Positions 1-9,560 of a stretch of 64,000 bases of DNA are shown here, one piece after another (position 1 is the first letter of the stretch; each line of letters starts with the position of its first letter). The stretch covers positions 3,814,424 through 3,878,423 of the forward strand of contig JAHBUP010000001.1 of the NCBI GenBank assembly GCA_019638015.1. The letters run 5' to 3'. A program made the position numbers and the translations under genes. This stretch comes from Melioribacteraceae bacterium (GTDB lineage Bacteria; Bacteroidota; Ignavibacteria; Ignavibacteriales; Melioribacteraceae). The notes under the pieces are model-generated. The model saw only the letters and a program-made list of their open reading frames with translations. It was not told the DNA's origin and did no database searches.

Positions 1-1576
1 CATCGTTGATCTGATCAATTAAATAGGCCGGTGATATTTTATTAACATTATATCCCTCACTGGCAACCATAGCTAGATTCTTCAAAATCTTATTCGAAAA
101 TGTTTCTACAGAAATATTATCGAATATATGTTCAATTATCTCGAGCGCACCCGAGTAGAGCATACGGACCAACTCTCTTTCAAAGGGATTTTCTTTCTCT
201 TGCTTTGGTGAAAGCTTTAACTGTTGATTGCTGTTTTGTACATAAGTTCTGCTGACACTCTGCTGGACAGGCCTCGCTTTTGACTGATTTAGATAATTAT
301 TCAGTTCCGATTCAATTAGTTTTTCGCGAAGATTAAATTTTTTGGTAATACTCTTTAAAAGTATACTTCTTTTCAACTCATCATTTACAATTGCAAGAGT
401 TTTTACCAATTCTCTAATTGCTTTTGTAGTTTCAATAGGATCTTCAAATGCTCCAGCTTCTTCAAATTGCTGAGTTTGATATTCAAGAAATCCTTTTGCT
501 TTTAGGGCAAGTTCCTCAAATTTCTCTTTACCATTTCTAATTATAAATGAATCGGGGTCATCTCCCTTAGGAAGCGTCATAACTTTCACATCAAAATCAT
601 ATTTCAACAATATTTCAATACTTCGAAGCGCGGCTTTTTCTCCCGCGGCATCTGCATCAAACAATACAATAATATTTTTTGTGAAGCGGGATAGAAGCTG
701 AACCTGCTCCTCTGTTAAAGAGGTTCCCGAAGAGGCTACTACATTTTTAATTCCAGTCTGATACAACGAAATTAAATCCATGTAACCTTCTACAAGGATT
801 GCCCGGTCGAATTTCCTAATTTCCTCTTTTGAATGAAACAAGCCGTAAAGCACTCTTCTCTTTGAATATACCGGTGATTCTGGGGAGTTTAAATATTTAG
901 CAACATTATCTTGATTGGGAAATATCCTTCCACCAAACGCAATTACTCTTCCGTTTGGAGAAAAAATCGGGAAAATAATTCTTCCTCGGTATTTATCGTA
1001 AAACTCATTTCTATCGTTAGTATCAATTAAGCCAAGCTGTTTCATTTTTTGAAGATTGAGATTGTTTTCCTTTGCCGCATCAAGGAGATTATTCCATCCA
1101 TGAATTGCGTAACCGAGTCCAAAAACTTTTTGAGTATTCAGTTTAATATTTCGTTGCTTTAGGTACTCTCGAGCTTCTTCACCCGTACTGCTTTTAAGCA
1201 AGTTATCTGAAAAAAATCTTGCCGCAAACAGATTGAGTTCATATAAAATTTCGAGTTCATCATTTTGATCATTAAAAGAGGATTCACTTTCCAGTTTTAT
1301 TCCGAGATGATCGGCCAATTCCTCAACCGCTTCAACAAAGGAGATATTTTTAAATTCCATTAAAAACTTAAATACATTTCCTCCATTACCGCACCCAAAA
1401 CAGTTATAAATTTGTTTTTCATTGCTTACGGTAAAAGAAGGAGTTTTTTCGGTGTGGAATGGGCACAATCCAATAAAATTCTTCCCTCTTTTCCGGAGTT
1501 GCACATATCCGGAAACAATATCTACAATATCGGCCGAGTTTCGTATTTCTTCTATTTGTCTTTCTGGTATTTTCAT
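1..1576 (-). CDS. dnaG: DNA primase DnaG (3' part beyond window edge)
   Basis: Primase that makes RNA primers for DNA replication. The reading frame starts at the ATG complementary to 1574-1576 and stays open to the left edge, giving 525 visible residues; the C-terminal helicase-binding part is outside. Seen: an N-terminal CHC2 zinc finger with C38, H41, C59 and C62 (CPFH ... CFGC), then the catalytic core with a Toprim domain (motif VEGYMD and the metal-binding DAD in VLFDADAAG). Family proteins are about 600-650 aa, so roughly 80-120 residues are missing. It is divergent from the phosphoesterase at 1789, with about 210 nt of AT-rich spacer in which I see no further gene. Identification rests on both zinc and Toprim motifs and is secure. 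Confidence 0.95.
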   Translation of the reverse strand, partial: MKIPERQIEEIRNSADIVDIVSGYVQLRKRGKNFIGLCPFHTEKTPSFTVSNEKQIYNCFGCGNGGNVFKFLMEFKNISFVEAVEELADHLGIKLESESSFNDQNDELEILYELNLFAARFFSDNLLKSSTGEEAREYLKQRNIKLNTQKVFGLGYAIHGWNNLLDAAKENNLNLQKMKQLGLIDTNDRNEFYDKYRGRIIFPIFSPNGRVIAFGGRIFPNQDNVAKYLNSPESPVYSKRRVLYGLFHSKEEIRKFDRAILVEGYMDLISLYQTGIKNVVASSGTSLTEEQVQLLSRFTKNIIVLFDADAAGEKAALRSIEILLKYDFDVKVMTLPKGDDPDSFIIRNGKEKFEELALKAKGFLEYQTQQFEEAGAFEDPIETTKAIRELVKTLAIVNDELKRSILLKSITKKFNLREKLIESELNNYLNQSKARPVQQSVSRTYVQNSNQQLKLSPKQEKENPFERELVRMLYSGALEIIEHIFDNISVETFSNKILKNLAMVASEGYNVNKISPAYLIDQIND

Positions 1577-1788
1577 TAAATATTTTTAGATGACCTGTCA
1601 AATTATAATATTTTACTTGAAAGTAAAAAAGGAAGCGGTAATAACTGATTAAAACTCATCAAAATTAAGCTCTCTCAATTGTATATCTCTTTAAAAATAT
1701 TGTTTTTAACAAAAATGAAGATTAGGTTTATAATTGAGACCAATAAAAATTACATTTTATTTTTTTTCACTACTGCAGCAAATATAAT

Positions 1789-2538
1789 ATGAAAATAGCT
1801 TTTATAAGCGATATACATGAAGATTACAAAAGTTTGCAAAAAGCTTTAAAACTAATTTCCGAAGAAAATTGTGATCATATAATTTGTCTGGGTGATATAA
1901 TTGGTTTTGCTCTGCCTTTCTACCGTTATATCGATGATAGAGATGCAAATATTTGTATAAAGTTAATAAAAGAAAATTGTACGACCGCAGTGATAGGCAA
2001 TCATGATTTATTTGGAATCAAAAAGATCCCCGAGTTCAAATCAGGATTTAATTATGAAGAAGACTGGTACGATAAGGATTATAATTATAGATCAAAAAAA
2101 GCACAGAATAGAATTTGGTTATATGAGGATAACGAGATTAAAGTCAAATTGAATGATGCATCAAAAGATTATTTGTCAACACTAAAAGAAGTCCAATTCT
2201 TTGAGGCCGGGGAACTACGACTGATGGTTTCACATTTTTGCTATCCCGATTTTTCTGGATCGGCGATTTTTTTTCCATCTCAGAGTTTTCACCTCGAAAA
2301 ACACTTTAATTTCATGAATGAAAACTTATGTTCGATAAGTTTTTCGGGGCATGGTCATCCGGAAGGTGCGATAAGAGTTACAGAAGATAAGTTTGCCTCA
2401 TTGAAGTTTGGAAAACACAAATTGCTTAATGAAAGTCAATGGATAGTTGTTCCCTGTGTCGCAAGAACTACACGAGCCAATGGTATTCTTTTCTTGAATA
2501 CATTAGAGAAAGAAATTAGAACTGTGCCTTTAAAGTAG
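1789..2538 (+). CDS. calcineurin-like metallophosphoesterase
   Basis: 249 aa cytosolic protein with the full set of metallophosphoesterase motifs: SDIH at the N-terminus (D8, H10), GD around D36, GNHD around N71-H72, a mid-protein VSH and the C-terminal GHGH. These residues bind a dinuclear metal centre in the family. It resembles YfcE/predicted phosphodiesterase-type enzymes; the substrate cannot be read from sequence. It starts at an ATG with no obvious Shine-Dalgarno. The sensor gene begins 42 nt downstream on the same strand and may share its transcript. Confidence 0.85.
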   Translation: MKIAFISDIHEDYKSLQKALKLISEENCDHIICLGDIIGFALPFYRYIDDRDANICIKLIKENCTTAVIGNHDLFGIKKIPEFKSGFNYEEDWYDKDYNYRSKKAQNRIWLYEDNEIKVKLNDASKDYLSTLKEVQFFEAGELRLMVSHFCYPDFSGSAIFFPSQSFHLEKHFNFMNENLCSISFSGHGHPEGAIRVTEDKFASLKFGKHKLLNESQWIVVPCVARTTRANGILFLNTLEKEIRTVPLK

Positions 2539-2580
2539 GACTTGGTATAAATATTTTAGAATAATTTTTGAAGGTAGAAA

Positions 2581-5478
2581 ATGAACCAACTCAGAAAAAA
2601 TTCGAGTGCTGTTTCATACACCAAAATTCTTCTTCCAACATTTTTAACTATTGCCTTGTTTATCACAGCAATTTTCTTTGTTATCATTCCTCAATTTGAA
2701 AATATTGTTATTGATAGAAAAAGAGAAATGATAAGGGAGCTTACCAATTCTGCACACAGCATGATAAGTAAATGGCATAAATTGCAAAGTGAAGGTAAAA
2801 TTTCGGAGCAAGAGGCTAAATCTTCAGCAATCAATATAATTAGAAGTTTACGTTATGGTTCAGAGCAAAAAGACTATTTCTGGGTGACCGACCTTCTACC
2901 TAAAATGGTAGTCCATCCATACCGACCAGAATTGGATGGAACTAATCTTAATAATTTCGAAGATTCTCACGGCAAAAAATTATTTGTGGAAATGGTTGAA
3001 GTTGTCAAAAAAAGCTCTGAAGGATACGTTGATTATACCTGGCAATGGAAAGATGATTCACTAAAGATCGTTCCAAAATTATCCTATGTAAAATTATTTA
3101 CCCCTTGGAACTGGGTAATTGGGACCGGTATTTATATCGAAGACGTAAAAGACGAAATAGCACGCCTAGAAAGAAAAATTATTAACATTTCAATATTAAT
3201 TACAATACTAAGCTCATTACTCCTTTTTTATATAGCCTTTCAAAATATGAAAAGTGAAAAAAGAAAAAAGTTAGTAGAAGATGAACTTAAAGAGTCGCGT
3301 GAAAGATACAAGCTACTTGTAGAAACCTCGAGCGAAGGGTTGGTGATGGTACTTGATAATGGACAATTATTTTACAATAAAACCTTTTATTCAATGTTGG
3401 GCTATCCTGAGACTGGCAAGGCATTTCATTTAAGCGAAATTTTTCGAACAATTCCCAAGTCGGACATATTTGATTTTGTTTCATTGAAAAAATTGAACGA
3501 CAATCAATCATTCAATGAAAAAATTGAAGCACAGTTGATAAAACAAAATGGTGAATTTATTGATGCTATACTGGATTTATCCTCCATTTCGTTTTCGAAT
3601 AACAATGGAATTATAATTAGTATTAAAGATGTAAGCATAAATAAGGAAATTGAAGAAGCTCTGGGCTATGAAAAAGAAAAGTATCTTGCACTCACAAATC
3701 AAATATCAATAGGGGTATTTAGAGCACAAGCTGATAAAAAATTGCAAATTTTAGAAATTAATCCGGCACTTGTTCAACTTTTAGGAGCTGAATCGAGTAA
3801 TAAGTTAATTAATAAATCACTTCTTGATTATTTTGAAAACCAGGATGATGTAACCCCCTTTATAAAAGATATATTTACTCAGCAGGTATTGAAGAACAAA
3901 ATCATTAGAATAACCAAGGAAAATGGAACAAATTTTATATCCTCTATTTCAGCTGTTCTTGTAAAAAACTCGAAAGGGGAAAATCAATCAATTGATGGCA
4001 TTATTGAGGATATTACAGAACAGCAAAGTTCGGACAAGGAAAAAGAAAAACTAATTGCAAATCTGCAGTCATCTATTATAGTGCTAAGTCAACGAATCGC
4101 TCCTTACATCAAAAAAGTACCAATTTGTCATTATCTCTCTTCAGTTGAAGAGGCAGCAAAATTAATGACCGCATATAAAAGTAGTTCAATTATTGTTTCA
4201 GGCGATAATCATGAAGAAATCGGAATAATTACAGACGGAGATCTGCGAGAAAGAGTAACGGGTAAAAATATTAACAATTCTGTTGCCGTTTATTCTATTA
4301 TGACAGCTCCAGTTGTAACAATAAAATCAACCGCTTCTCTATATGATGCTATCTTTAAAATGCAAGAGAATCAAATAAAGCAGCTTTTAGTTAAGGATTC
4401 TTTAGAAAAATTGCTTGGTATTCTTGATGTCCAGGATCTATTTGAGGGTTCATACTCGAATTATTTGTTCTTTATGGAAAACATTAATAATGCCCAAAAT
4501 GTTAAAACTTTGACCGGCTTTCATAATTATTTAATGCATCTTGTTCATGGAATGATTAAAAATAATGTTGATCTTATAAGTATTACCAAAATCATTACTC
4601 TTACCTCAGATTCTATTACCAAAAGAATTATTAACAATGCAATTAAAGAAATTGGGACCCCTCCATGCAATTTTACATTTATATGTATGGGAAGTGAAGG
4701 CAGAGAAGAACAAACACTATCCACAGATCAGGATAATGCCATAATTTTTGAAGATGTTCCAGAGTCTGAATTTGAGATTACTCAAAATTATTTTTTAAAA
4801 CTGGGAAGAATAATTTCAGACAACTTGAATGCTTCAGGGTATTCATACTGTAAAGGACAAATTATGTCCATGAACGTTAAATGGTGTCAACCATTATCTA
4901 TTTGGAAAAAGTATTTTACAAGGTGGATAACTTCATCTTCACCTCAAGATTTGTTGGATCTCAAAATATTTTTTGATTTCAGATATGTTTATGGGGATGA
5001 GAGTTTAACCAAATATTTAAAGACACATGTCGATCATCTTTTAAAGAGTTATGATACTTTTTTTGTTTACCTCGCTGAAAGTATTTTACGGGCTGAACTG
5101 CCTGAGAATATTCTTAAACTTAAATTTCCAATAGATATAAAATTATTATTATTACCCGTGGTTGACTTTGTACGACTCTACGGGTTAAAATTAAACATGA
5201 GCACAAGCAACACAATTGATAGGTTGGATAGCATTCATGAACAGGGAGTTATTTCAACTACCCTTTATAATGAATTGTTTTTTTCTTATAAACTTTTCAT
5301 GCAAATTCGTTTTTTACACCAAGCGGAACTGAATTCGCTGAATATGCCGGTTAATAATTTAGTAACTAATCAAAATCTTTCTGAGATTCATTTTCTTATA
5401 TTAAAAAGATACATGGAGTTATTAAAAGAGATAAAAGATAAAATCAATCTGGATTTTAAGGGAACGCTGGTAAGATAG
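2581..5478 (+). CDS. membrane sensor: Cache, two PAS, CBS pair and DUF294-type nucleotidyltransferase
   Basis: 965 aa multidomain signalling protein. Order seen: N-terminal membrane segment (about 15-38); an extracytoplasmic Cache-type sensor (about 40-200, with the YFWVTD ... PW.WVIGTGIY pattern of small-molecule Cache domains); a second membrane segment (about 203-222); two PAS-like domains (about 240-350 and 365-480); a CBS pair (about 510-640, IITDGDLRERV and GILDVQDLF); and a GlnD-like nucleotidyltransferase with GSEGREEQ near residue 703 followed by DQDNA, then the helical DUF294 C-terminal domain. In the family such CBS-NTase proteins normally carry a cyclic-nucleotide-binding input; here the input is Cache plus PAS. 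It sits 147 nt upstream of a DUF485/ActP-like symporter pair. I infer that it senses an external carboxylate and controls that transporter, possibly by nucleotidylation. A GAAGG Shine-Dalgarno precedes the ATG. Confidence 0.85.
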   Translation: MNQLRKNSSAVSYTKILLPTFLTIALFITAIFFVIIPQFENIVIDRKREMIRELTNSAHSMISKWHKLQSEGKISEQEAKSSAINIIRSLRYGSEQKDYFWVTDLLPKMVVHPYRPELDGTNLNNFEDSHGKKLFVEMVEVVKKSSEGYVDYTWQWKDDSLKIVPKLSYVKLFTPWNWVIGTGIYIEDVKDEIARLERKIINISILITILSSLLLFYIAFQNMKSEKRKKLVEDELKESRERYKLLVETSSEGLVMVLDNGQLFYNKTFYSMLGYPETGKAFHLSEIFRTIPKSDIFDFVSLKKLNDNQSFNEKIEAQLIKQNGEFIDAILDLSSISFSNNNGIIISIKDVSINKEIEEALGYEKEKYLALTNQISIGVFRAQADKKLQILEINPALVQLLGAESSNKLINKSLLDYFENQDDVTPFIKDIFTQQVLKNKIIRITKENGTNFISSISAVLVKNSKGENQSIDGIIEDITEQQSSDKEKEKLIANLQSSIIVLSQRIAPYIKKVPICHYLSSVEEAAKLMTAYKSSSIIVSGDNHEEIGIITDGDLRERVTGKNINNSVAVYSIMTAPVVTIKSTASLYDAIFKMQENQIKQLLVKDSLEKLLGILDVQDLFEGSYSNYLFFMENINNAQNVKTLTGFHNYLMHLVHGMIKNNVDLISITKIITLTSDSITKRIINNAIKEIGTPPCNFTFICMGSEGREEQTLSTDQDNAIIFEDVPESEFEITQNYFLKLGRIISDNLNASGYSYCKGQIMSMNVKWCQPLSIWKKYFTRWITSSSPQDLLDLKIFFDFRYVYGDESLTKYLKTHVDHLLKSYDTFFVYLAESILRAELPENILKLKFPIDIKLLLLPVVDFVRLYGLKLNMSTSNTIDRLDSIHEQGVISTTLYNELFFSYKLFMQIRFLHQAELNSLNMPVNNLVTNQNLSEIHFLILKRYMELLKEIKDKINLDFKGTLVR

Positions 5479-5625
5479 TATTAAATTAATTAGTGATTCA
5501 AAGAGCATTAAATATCAAATTAAAAGAGGGAATTGTCTTTTATATTCAAATAAAATAATATAATTTATATCAACAGATCGGATGAAAATCAAACCAAAAT
5601 AAACATAACAAAATAGGAGACATTT

Positions 5626-5940
5626 ATGGGAATTAAAGTTGACCGTGTAAATGATATTCTAAGTTCTGAAAAGTTTAAAGATTTAGTAAAAAAGAGACTC
5701 GTAGTTTCAATGACACTTACCGCTATTATTTTAATAGTGTATTTTGGCTTTATACTTACTATTGCCTTCTATAAAGATTTTCTCTCCATTAAAATTGGGG
5801 ACTATATCACACTCGGACTTCCAATTGGAATCGGTATTATTCTGTTTGCTTGGATTCTAACGGGCATCTACACCCGTTGGGCAAATCAAAAATATGATAA
5901 ATCGGTTAGAGAATTACGAAACGAAATTCTTGAGAAATAA
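5626..5940 (+). CDS. DUF485 small membrane subunit of ActP-type symporter (YjcH-like)
   Basis: 104 aa protein with two transmembrane helices (about 27-49 and 60-83) and short charged ends. The pattern FKDLVKKR ... YFGFIL ... GLPIGIGIILFAWILTGIYTRWAN matches the DUF485 family, which includes E. coli YjcH encoded next to the acetate permease ActP. Its exact role is not established; it is thought to accompany the symporter. It has a clear AGGAG ribosome site and lies 40 nt upstream of the symporter gene, so the two are surely co-transcribed. Confidence 0.85.
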   Translation: MGIKVDRVNDILSSEKFKDLVKKRLVVSMTLTAIILIVYFGFILTIAFYKDFLSIKIGDYITLGLPIGIGIILFAWILTGIYTRWANQKYDKSVRELRNEILEK

Positions 5941-5980
5941 CCCCCAAATAATAAAAATTAAAAGATAATGGAGGATTAAG

Positions 5981-7528
5981 TTGGATACAGTTCAATCAAC
6001 TCTCGGGCAGGTTAATATTGCATCTGTAATTATATTTTTTGCATTTGTCGCGATAACTCTTGCGATAACTTATTGGGCAGCAAAAAAAACAAAAACTACT
6101 TCTGAATTCTATGCCGCCGATAGAAGTATTTCCGGATTTCAGAATGGTTTAGCTTTATCGGGTGATTATATGAGTGCTGCTTCATTTTTGGGAATTGCCG
6201 GTATGGTTTCACTTAAAGGTTACGATGGTTTAATTTACTCAATTGGATTTTTGGTAGGTTGGCCTTTAGTGATGTTTTTGATTGCAGAGCCACTTAGAAA
6301 TTTAGGAAAGTTTACTTTTGCCGATGTTGTTGCATATCGTTTAAAACAAAAACCGGTTAGAATTGCCTCATCAATTGGATCATTAATGACCATAGTATTT
6401 TATCTCATCGCTCAGATGGTAGGTGCTGGATCTTTAGTAAATATTTTATTTGGATTTCCATACGAGTATGCTGTTATAATTGTTGGAATTGTGATGATTG
6501 CATATGTATTGTTTGGCGGAATGCTTGCAACAACATGGGTACAGATAATTAAAGCAGTATTGCTTCTCAGCGGGGCTACTTTTTTAGTAATTATGACTTT
6601 GGCTCAATTTGGAATGAACCCAATCACTCTTTTTGAACAAGCGGCAATAAAGTATGGAGATGCCGTTTTATCCCCGGGAGGATTTGTTACAAACCCATGG
6701 GATGCAATTTCTCTTGGAATTGCCCTGATACTTGGCACAGCAGGTCTACCCCACATTTTAATGAGATTTTTTACTGTACCCGATGCTAAGCAAGCAAGAA
6801 AATCGGTTTTTGTGGCTACTGGTTTTATTGGCTATTTCTACATACTTACCTTTTTTATTGGATTTGGTGCCATGGTGTTAGTCGGTCAAGATACTGTTAG
6901 CAGTTTTGATAAGGGGGGAAATATGGCCGCCCTATTATTGGCTGAATTTGTTGGTGGACAATTTTTCCTTGGATTTATTGCCGCGGTTGCTTTCGCGACA
7001 ATTCTTGCGGTAGTAGCCGGATTAACTTTGTCGGGTGCTTCAACCTTGTCTCATGATCTTTACGTTAATGTAATTAAAAAAGGCAAAACTGATGAAGTAG
7101 GAGAAGTAAAGGTTGCACGAATTGCTACATTAATTATTGGAGCATTGGCAATTTCCCTTGGGTTAATCTTTAAAGGGCAGAATGTTGCGTTTATGGTAGG
7201 ACTAGCATTTGCAATTGCAGCCAGCGCAAACTTTCCTTCCCTTCTACTTTCTATTATTTGGAAAAAGTTTACTACTAAAGGTGCAGTCGCAAGTATTATT
7301 ACAGGCTCTACATTGGCGGTTATTCTTATAATCCTGAGCCCAACAGTCTGGGTAGATATCTTCCACAATCCTGAAGCAATATTTGGTTTAAAAAATCCTG
7401 CAATTATATCAATGACCGCATCATTTGCAATCGGAATAATAGTATCATTACTCACAACAGAAAATGACGCGGCAGACAAATTTGAAGATGAAAAACTTAG
7501 GACTTATCTCGGAATTGGCGCAGAATAA
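5981..7528 (+). CDS. actP: acetate/cation symporter, ActP-like (SSS family)
   Basis: 515 aa sodium:solute symporter with about 13 hydrophobic segments. Stretches such as SGDYMSAASFLGI, YDGLIYSIGFLVGWP, YVLFGGMLATTWVQIIKA and GTAGLPHILMRFFTV are close to E. coli ActP, which takes up acetate and glycolate. The substrate is therefore probably acetate or another short carboxylate (inference from similarity). Translation starts at TTG 5981 with GGAGG at 5970-5974, six bases upstream; no upstream ATG fits. It is preceded by the DUF485 gene and followed 27 nt later by an outer-membrane porin, so inner- and outer-membrane passage are encoded together. No acetyl-CoA synthetase gene is adjacent, unlike in E. 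coli. Confidence 0.88.
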   Translation: MDTVQSTLGQVNIASVIIFFAFVAITLAITYWAAKKTKTTSEFYAADRSISGFQNGLALSGDYMSAASFLGIAGMVSLKGYDGLIYSIGFLVGWPLVMFLIAEPLRNLGKFTFADVVAYRLKQKPVRIASSIGSLMTIVFYLIAQMVGAGSLVNILFGFPYEYAVIIVGIVMIAYVLFGGMLATTWVQIIKAVLLLSGATFLVIMTLAQFGMNPITLFEQAAIKYGDAVLSPGGFVTNPWDAISLGIALILGTAGLPHILMRFFTVPDAKQARKSVFVATGFIGYFYILTFFIGFGAMVLVGQDTVSSFDKGGNMAALLLAEFVGGQFFLGFIAAVAFATILAVVAGLTLSGASTLSHDLYVNVIKKGKTDEVGEVKVARIATLIIGALAISLGLIFKGQNVAFMVGLAFAIAASANFPSLLLSIIWKKFTTKGAVASIITGSTLAVILIILSPTVWVDIFHNPEAIFGLKNPAIISMTASFAIGIIVSLLTTENDAADKFEDEKLRTYLGIGAE

Positions 7529-7555
7529 TTTTTCTATGATTCAAGGAGCAACAAA

Positions 7556-8770
7556 ATGAGAAAAATCATTTTTCTGGTTTTAATTAGTACTCTTCTTTTC
7601 GCTCAATCCGAGAAGCAAAATTTCGGAATCACTTTTTCAGGATTTGTAAAATCGGATTTTATTTTTGATTCGAGGCAGACAGTTTCTATTAGGGAAGGAC
7701 ACTTTTTACTTTATCCTCAAAGTGAAAACCTTGATGTAAATGGAAAGGATATTAATGCTAAATCAAATTTTAATATACTTTCCATTCAATCAAGATTAAC
7801 CGGAAGGATTACCAGTCCGGATGCTTTTGGAGCAAAAACCGGGGGACAAATTGAAGGTGAATTTTTTGGTACATCTGATGGCGACATTAATGGTTTCAGA
7901 CTCCGTCATGCATTCGTAAAATTTGATTGGGAAAATTTATCATTGCTTGCCGGACAAACATGGCATCCAATGTTTATTCTTGAAATGTTTCCCGGTGTGG
8001 TTTCATTTAATACAGGAGTTCCGTTTCAGCCTTTCTCAAGAAATCCCCAAATTAAATTAACTTACTCAGTCGATAAGGTTAAATTAATTTTCGCGGCTTT
8101 ATCTCAGCGTGATTTTCAGAGCAATGGCCCGGACGGATTCACAAGTACTTATTTGAGAAATTCTGTAATTCCAAATCTTCATGCACAAATTCAAATCAAT
8201 CAGGATAACAATTTATTTGGAGCCGGAATAGACTTTAAAAAACTTACACCCAGGCTGGCTACATCAAAAAAAATAGTTACGAATAATTCGATTAATTCAA
8301 TTTCATTCACGGGATATTCCAAACTTAATTTTGATCCTATATTGATCAAAGCTCAGGCTGTTTATGGAAATAATTTAGCCGATCATTTAATGCTCGGAGG
8401 ATATGCGGTTAAATCTATTGACAATACTACCGGTGAGGAAGAATACACTTCATTATCAGTATTTTCTGTTTGGGGTGAAATTTCAACCGGGAAGGAAATT
8501 GAGCTGGCACTATTTGGAGGATACACAAAAAATCTTGGCGCGGCGGATAACACTACTGGAACTTATTTTGGCAGAGGAACGAATATAGAAAATGTAATTC
8601 GTTTTTCACCAAGAGTACAGTGGAATTCAGGTAAGGCGAGATTATCTACTGAGCTTGAATATACTTCTGCCGGTTATGGAGTTATAAATAATTTAAACAA
8701 AGGTAAGGTTGAAAATATTAAAAGCATTTCAAACTTGAGATTACTCTTCGCGGTTTATTACTTTTACTAG
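7556..8770 (+). CDS. outer-membrane beta-barrel protein, DcaP-like porin
   Basis: 404 aa with a signal peptide (MRKIIFLVLISTLLFAQ) and a sequence of alternating amphipathic strands ending in VYYFY, the aromatic C-terminus typical of outer-membrane barrels. The motifs SRLTGRITSP, GGQIEGEFFG and RLRHAFV ... LLAGQTWHPMF resemble DcaP-type porins for carboxylates. The family call is moderately sure; the barrel call is strong. An AAGGAG ribosome site precedes the ATG. It is the last gene of the symporter operon, followed directly by a terminator, so it probably provides outer-membrane passage for the ActP substrate. Confidence 0.75.
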   Translation: MRKIIFLVLISTLLFAQSEKQNFGITFSGFVKSDFIFDSRQTVSIREGHFLLYPQSENLDVNGKDINAKSNFNILSIQSRLTGRITSPDAFGAKTGGQIEGEFFGTSDGDINGFRLRHAFVKFDWENLSLLAGQTWHPMFILEMFPGVVSFNTGVPFQPFSRNPQIKLTYSVDKVKLIFAALSQRDFQSNGPDGFTSTYLRNSVIPNLHAQIQINQDNNLFGAGIDFKKLTPRLATSKKIVTNNSINSISFTGYSKLNFDPILIKAQAVYGNNLADHLMLGGYAVKSIDNTTGEEEYTSLSVFSVWGEISTGKEIELALFGGYTKNLGAADNTTGTYFGRGTNIENVIRFSPRVQWNSGKARLSTELEYTSAGYGVINNLNKGKVENIKSISNLRLLFAVYYFY

Positions 8771-8782
8771 AATTGTAGAATT

Positions 8783-8812
8783 AACTGCCGGTTTATTACC
8801 GGCAGTTTTTTA
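8783..8812 (+). terminator. rho-independent terminator after the symporter/porin operon
   Basis: Perfect 9-bp stem AACTGCCGG (8783-8791) / CCGGCAGTT (8799-8807) with a 7-nt loop, followed by a run of T. It lies 12 nt after the porin stop codon. Confidence 0.9.
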
Positions 8813-8854
8813 ATCATCACTCAAATAATATTATAGTTGATAATGCATATTATC

Positions 8855-8938
8855 TCTGCACCCTTTGCGAAAAACTTTGCGCTCTCTGCGTTAAAGCTTT
8901 AAGCCCAGAGTACGCTGAGGATTCGCAGAGTAAAGTCT
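8855..8938. repeat. imperfect inverted intergenic repeat of the CTCTGCG type
   Basis: The spacer between the porin terminator and the DJ-1 gene contains CTTTGCG and CTCTGCG words in direct orientation, then a TTAAAGCTTTAA centre (8891-8902), then degenerate complements (CCCAGAG, GCTGAGG, CGCAGAG). The whole forms a roughly 80-nt imperfect palindrome. Its higher G+C and wording are unlike the surrounding AT-rich spacer. Similar CTCTGCG/CTTTGCG intergenic repeats are familiar to me from many bacterial genomes, but only one copy lies in this window, so its repeat nature is inference. Confidence 0.5.
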
Positions 8939-9005
8939 ACCACAATTCAAAATTGCCCAATCCCTTTTATATTTCTATCTTTTACCTCAAATTTGACAGA
9001 GTTTT

Positions 9006-9527
9006 ATGTTTTGTTCCAAAAGCATCTTAATGTTTCTACCATCAACCGGATTTAATGAAACCGAGTTTCTCCTAATTTCTAACGAAATAAAAAAAGCCGG
9101 GTATAATTTATTCATTGTCTCGGATGCTAATTCTTTATGTATAGGTTCAAACGGACAAAAAATCAAAAATGATATTAGTCTGGTAAATGCCAATCATAAT
9201 AATTTTGCCGGATTAGTAATTATTGGTGGAAGCGGAATAAAGCAATATTGGGATAATCATATTCTGCATAGCCTTTCATCCAAATTTTATGATGCCGGAA
9301 AATTAATCTCGGCAATTTGCAGCGCGCCAATAATATTTGCCAAAGTGGGAATAAAATTTGAAAAAGGTGTGTGCTATCCAGCCGATAAGTCAATTTTCGA
9401 ATCTTATGGAATTGAATTTATCGATAACTCTGTTGTTGTTTCAAAAAATGTAATTACGGGGAAGGATAGCGCCTCTTCTAAAGAATTTGCCGATACGGTC
9501 ATCAATTTTCTCAGAAAAAAACTATAG
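9006..9527 (+). CDS. DJ-1/PfpI family protein
   Basis: 173 aa single-domain protein of the DJ-1/PfpI (class I glutamine amidotransferase-like) fold. It has the nucleophile-elbow cysteine C105 in SAICSAPIIFA and the conserved acidic partner E18 in GFNETEF, as in DJ-1, YajL and related deglycase/chaperone proteins. Length and motifs fit the family. The function could be protein quality control or glyoxalase-like chemistry; sequence alone does not decide. It ends 33 nt before ispG on the same strand and may be co-transcribed with it. Confidence 0.8.
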   Translation: MFCSKSILMFLPSTGFNETEFLLISNEIKKAGYNLFIVSDANSLCIGSNGQKIKNDISLVNANHNNFAGLVIIGGSGIKQYWDNHILHSLSSKFYDAGKLISAICSAPIIFAKVGIKFEKGVCYPADKSIFESYGIEFIDNSVVVSKNVITGKDSASSKEFADTVINFLRKKL

Positions 9528-9560
9528 AACTCTTTTTAAATAAGACTTGTTTCATTACTT

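Noticed and set aside
1419..1601. A 60-aa minus-strand frame at the dnaG start
   Set aside because: It overlaps the true DnaG frame in another phase; the CHC2 zinc finger belongs to the frame starting at 1576.
7060..7479. A 139-aa minus-strand frame inside the symporter gene
   Set aside because: Antisense shadow of a strongly conserved membrane protein; no start signal or homology.
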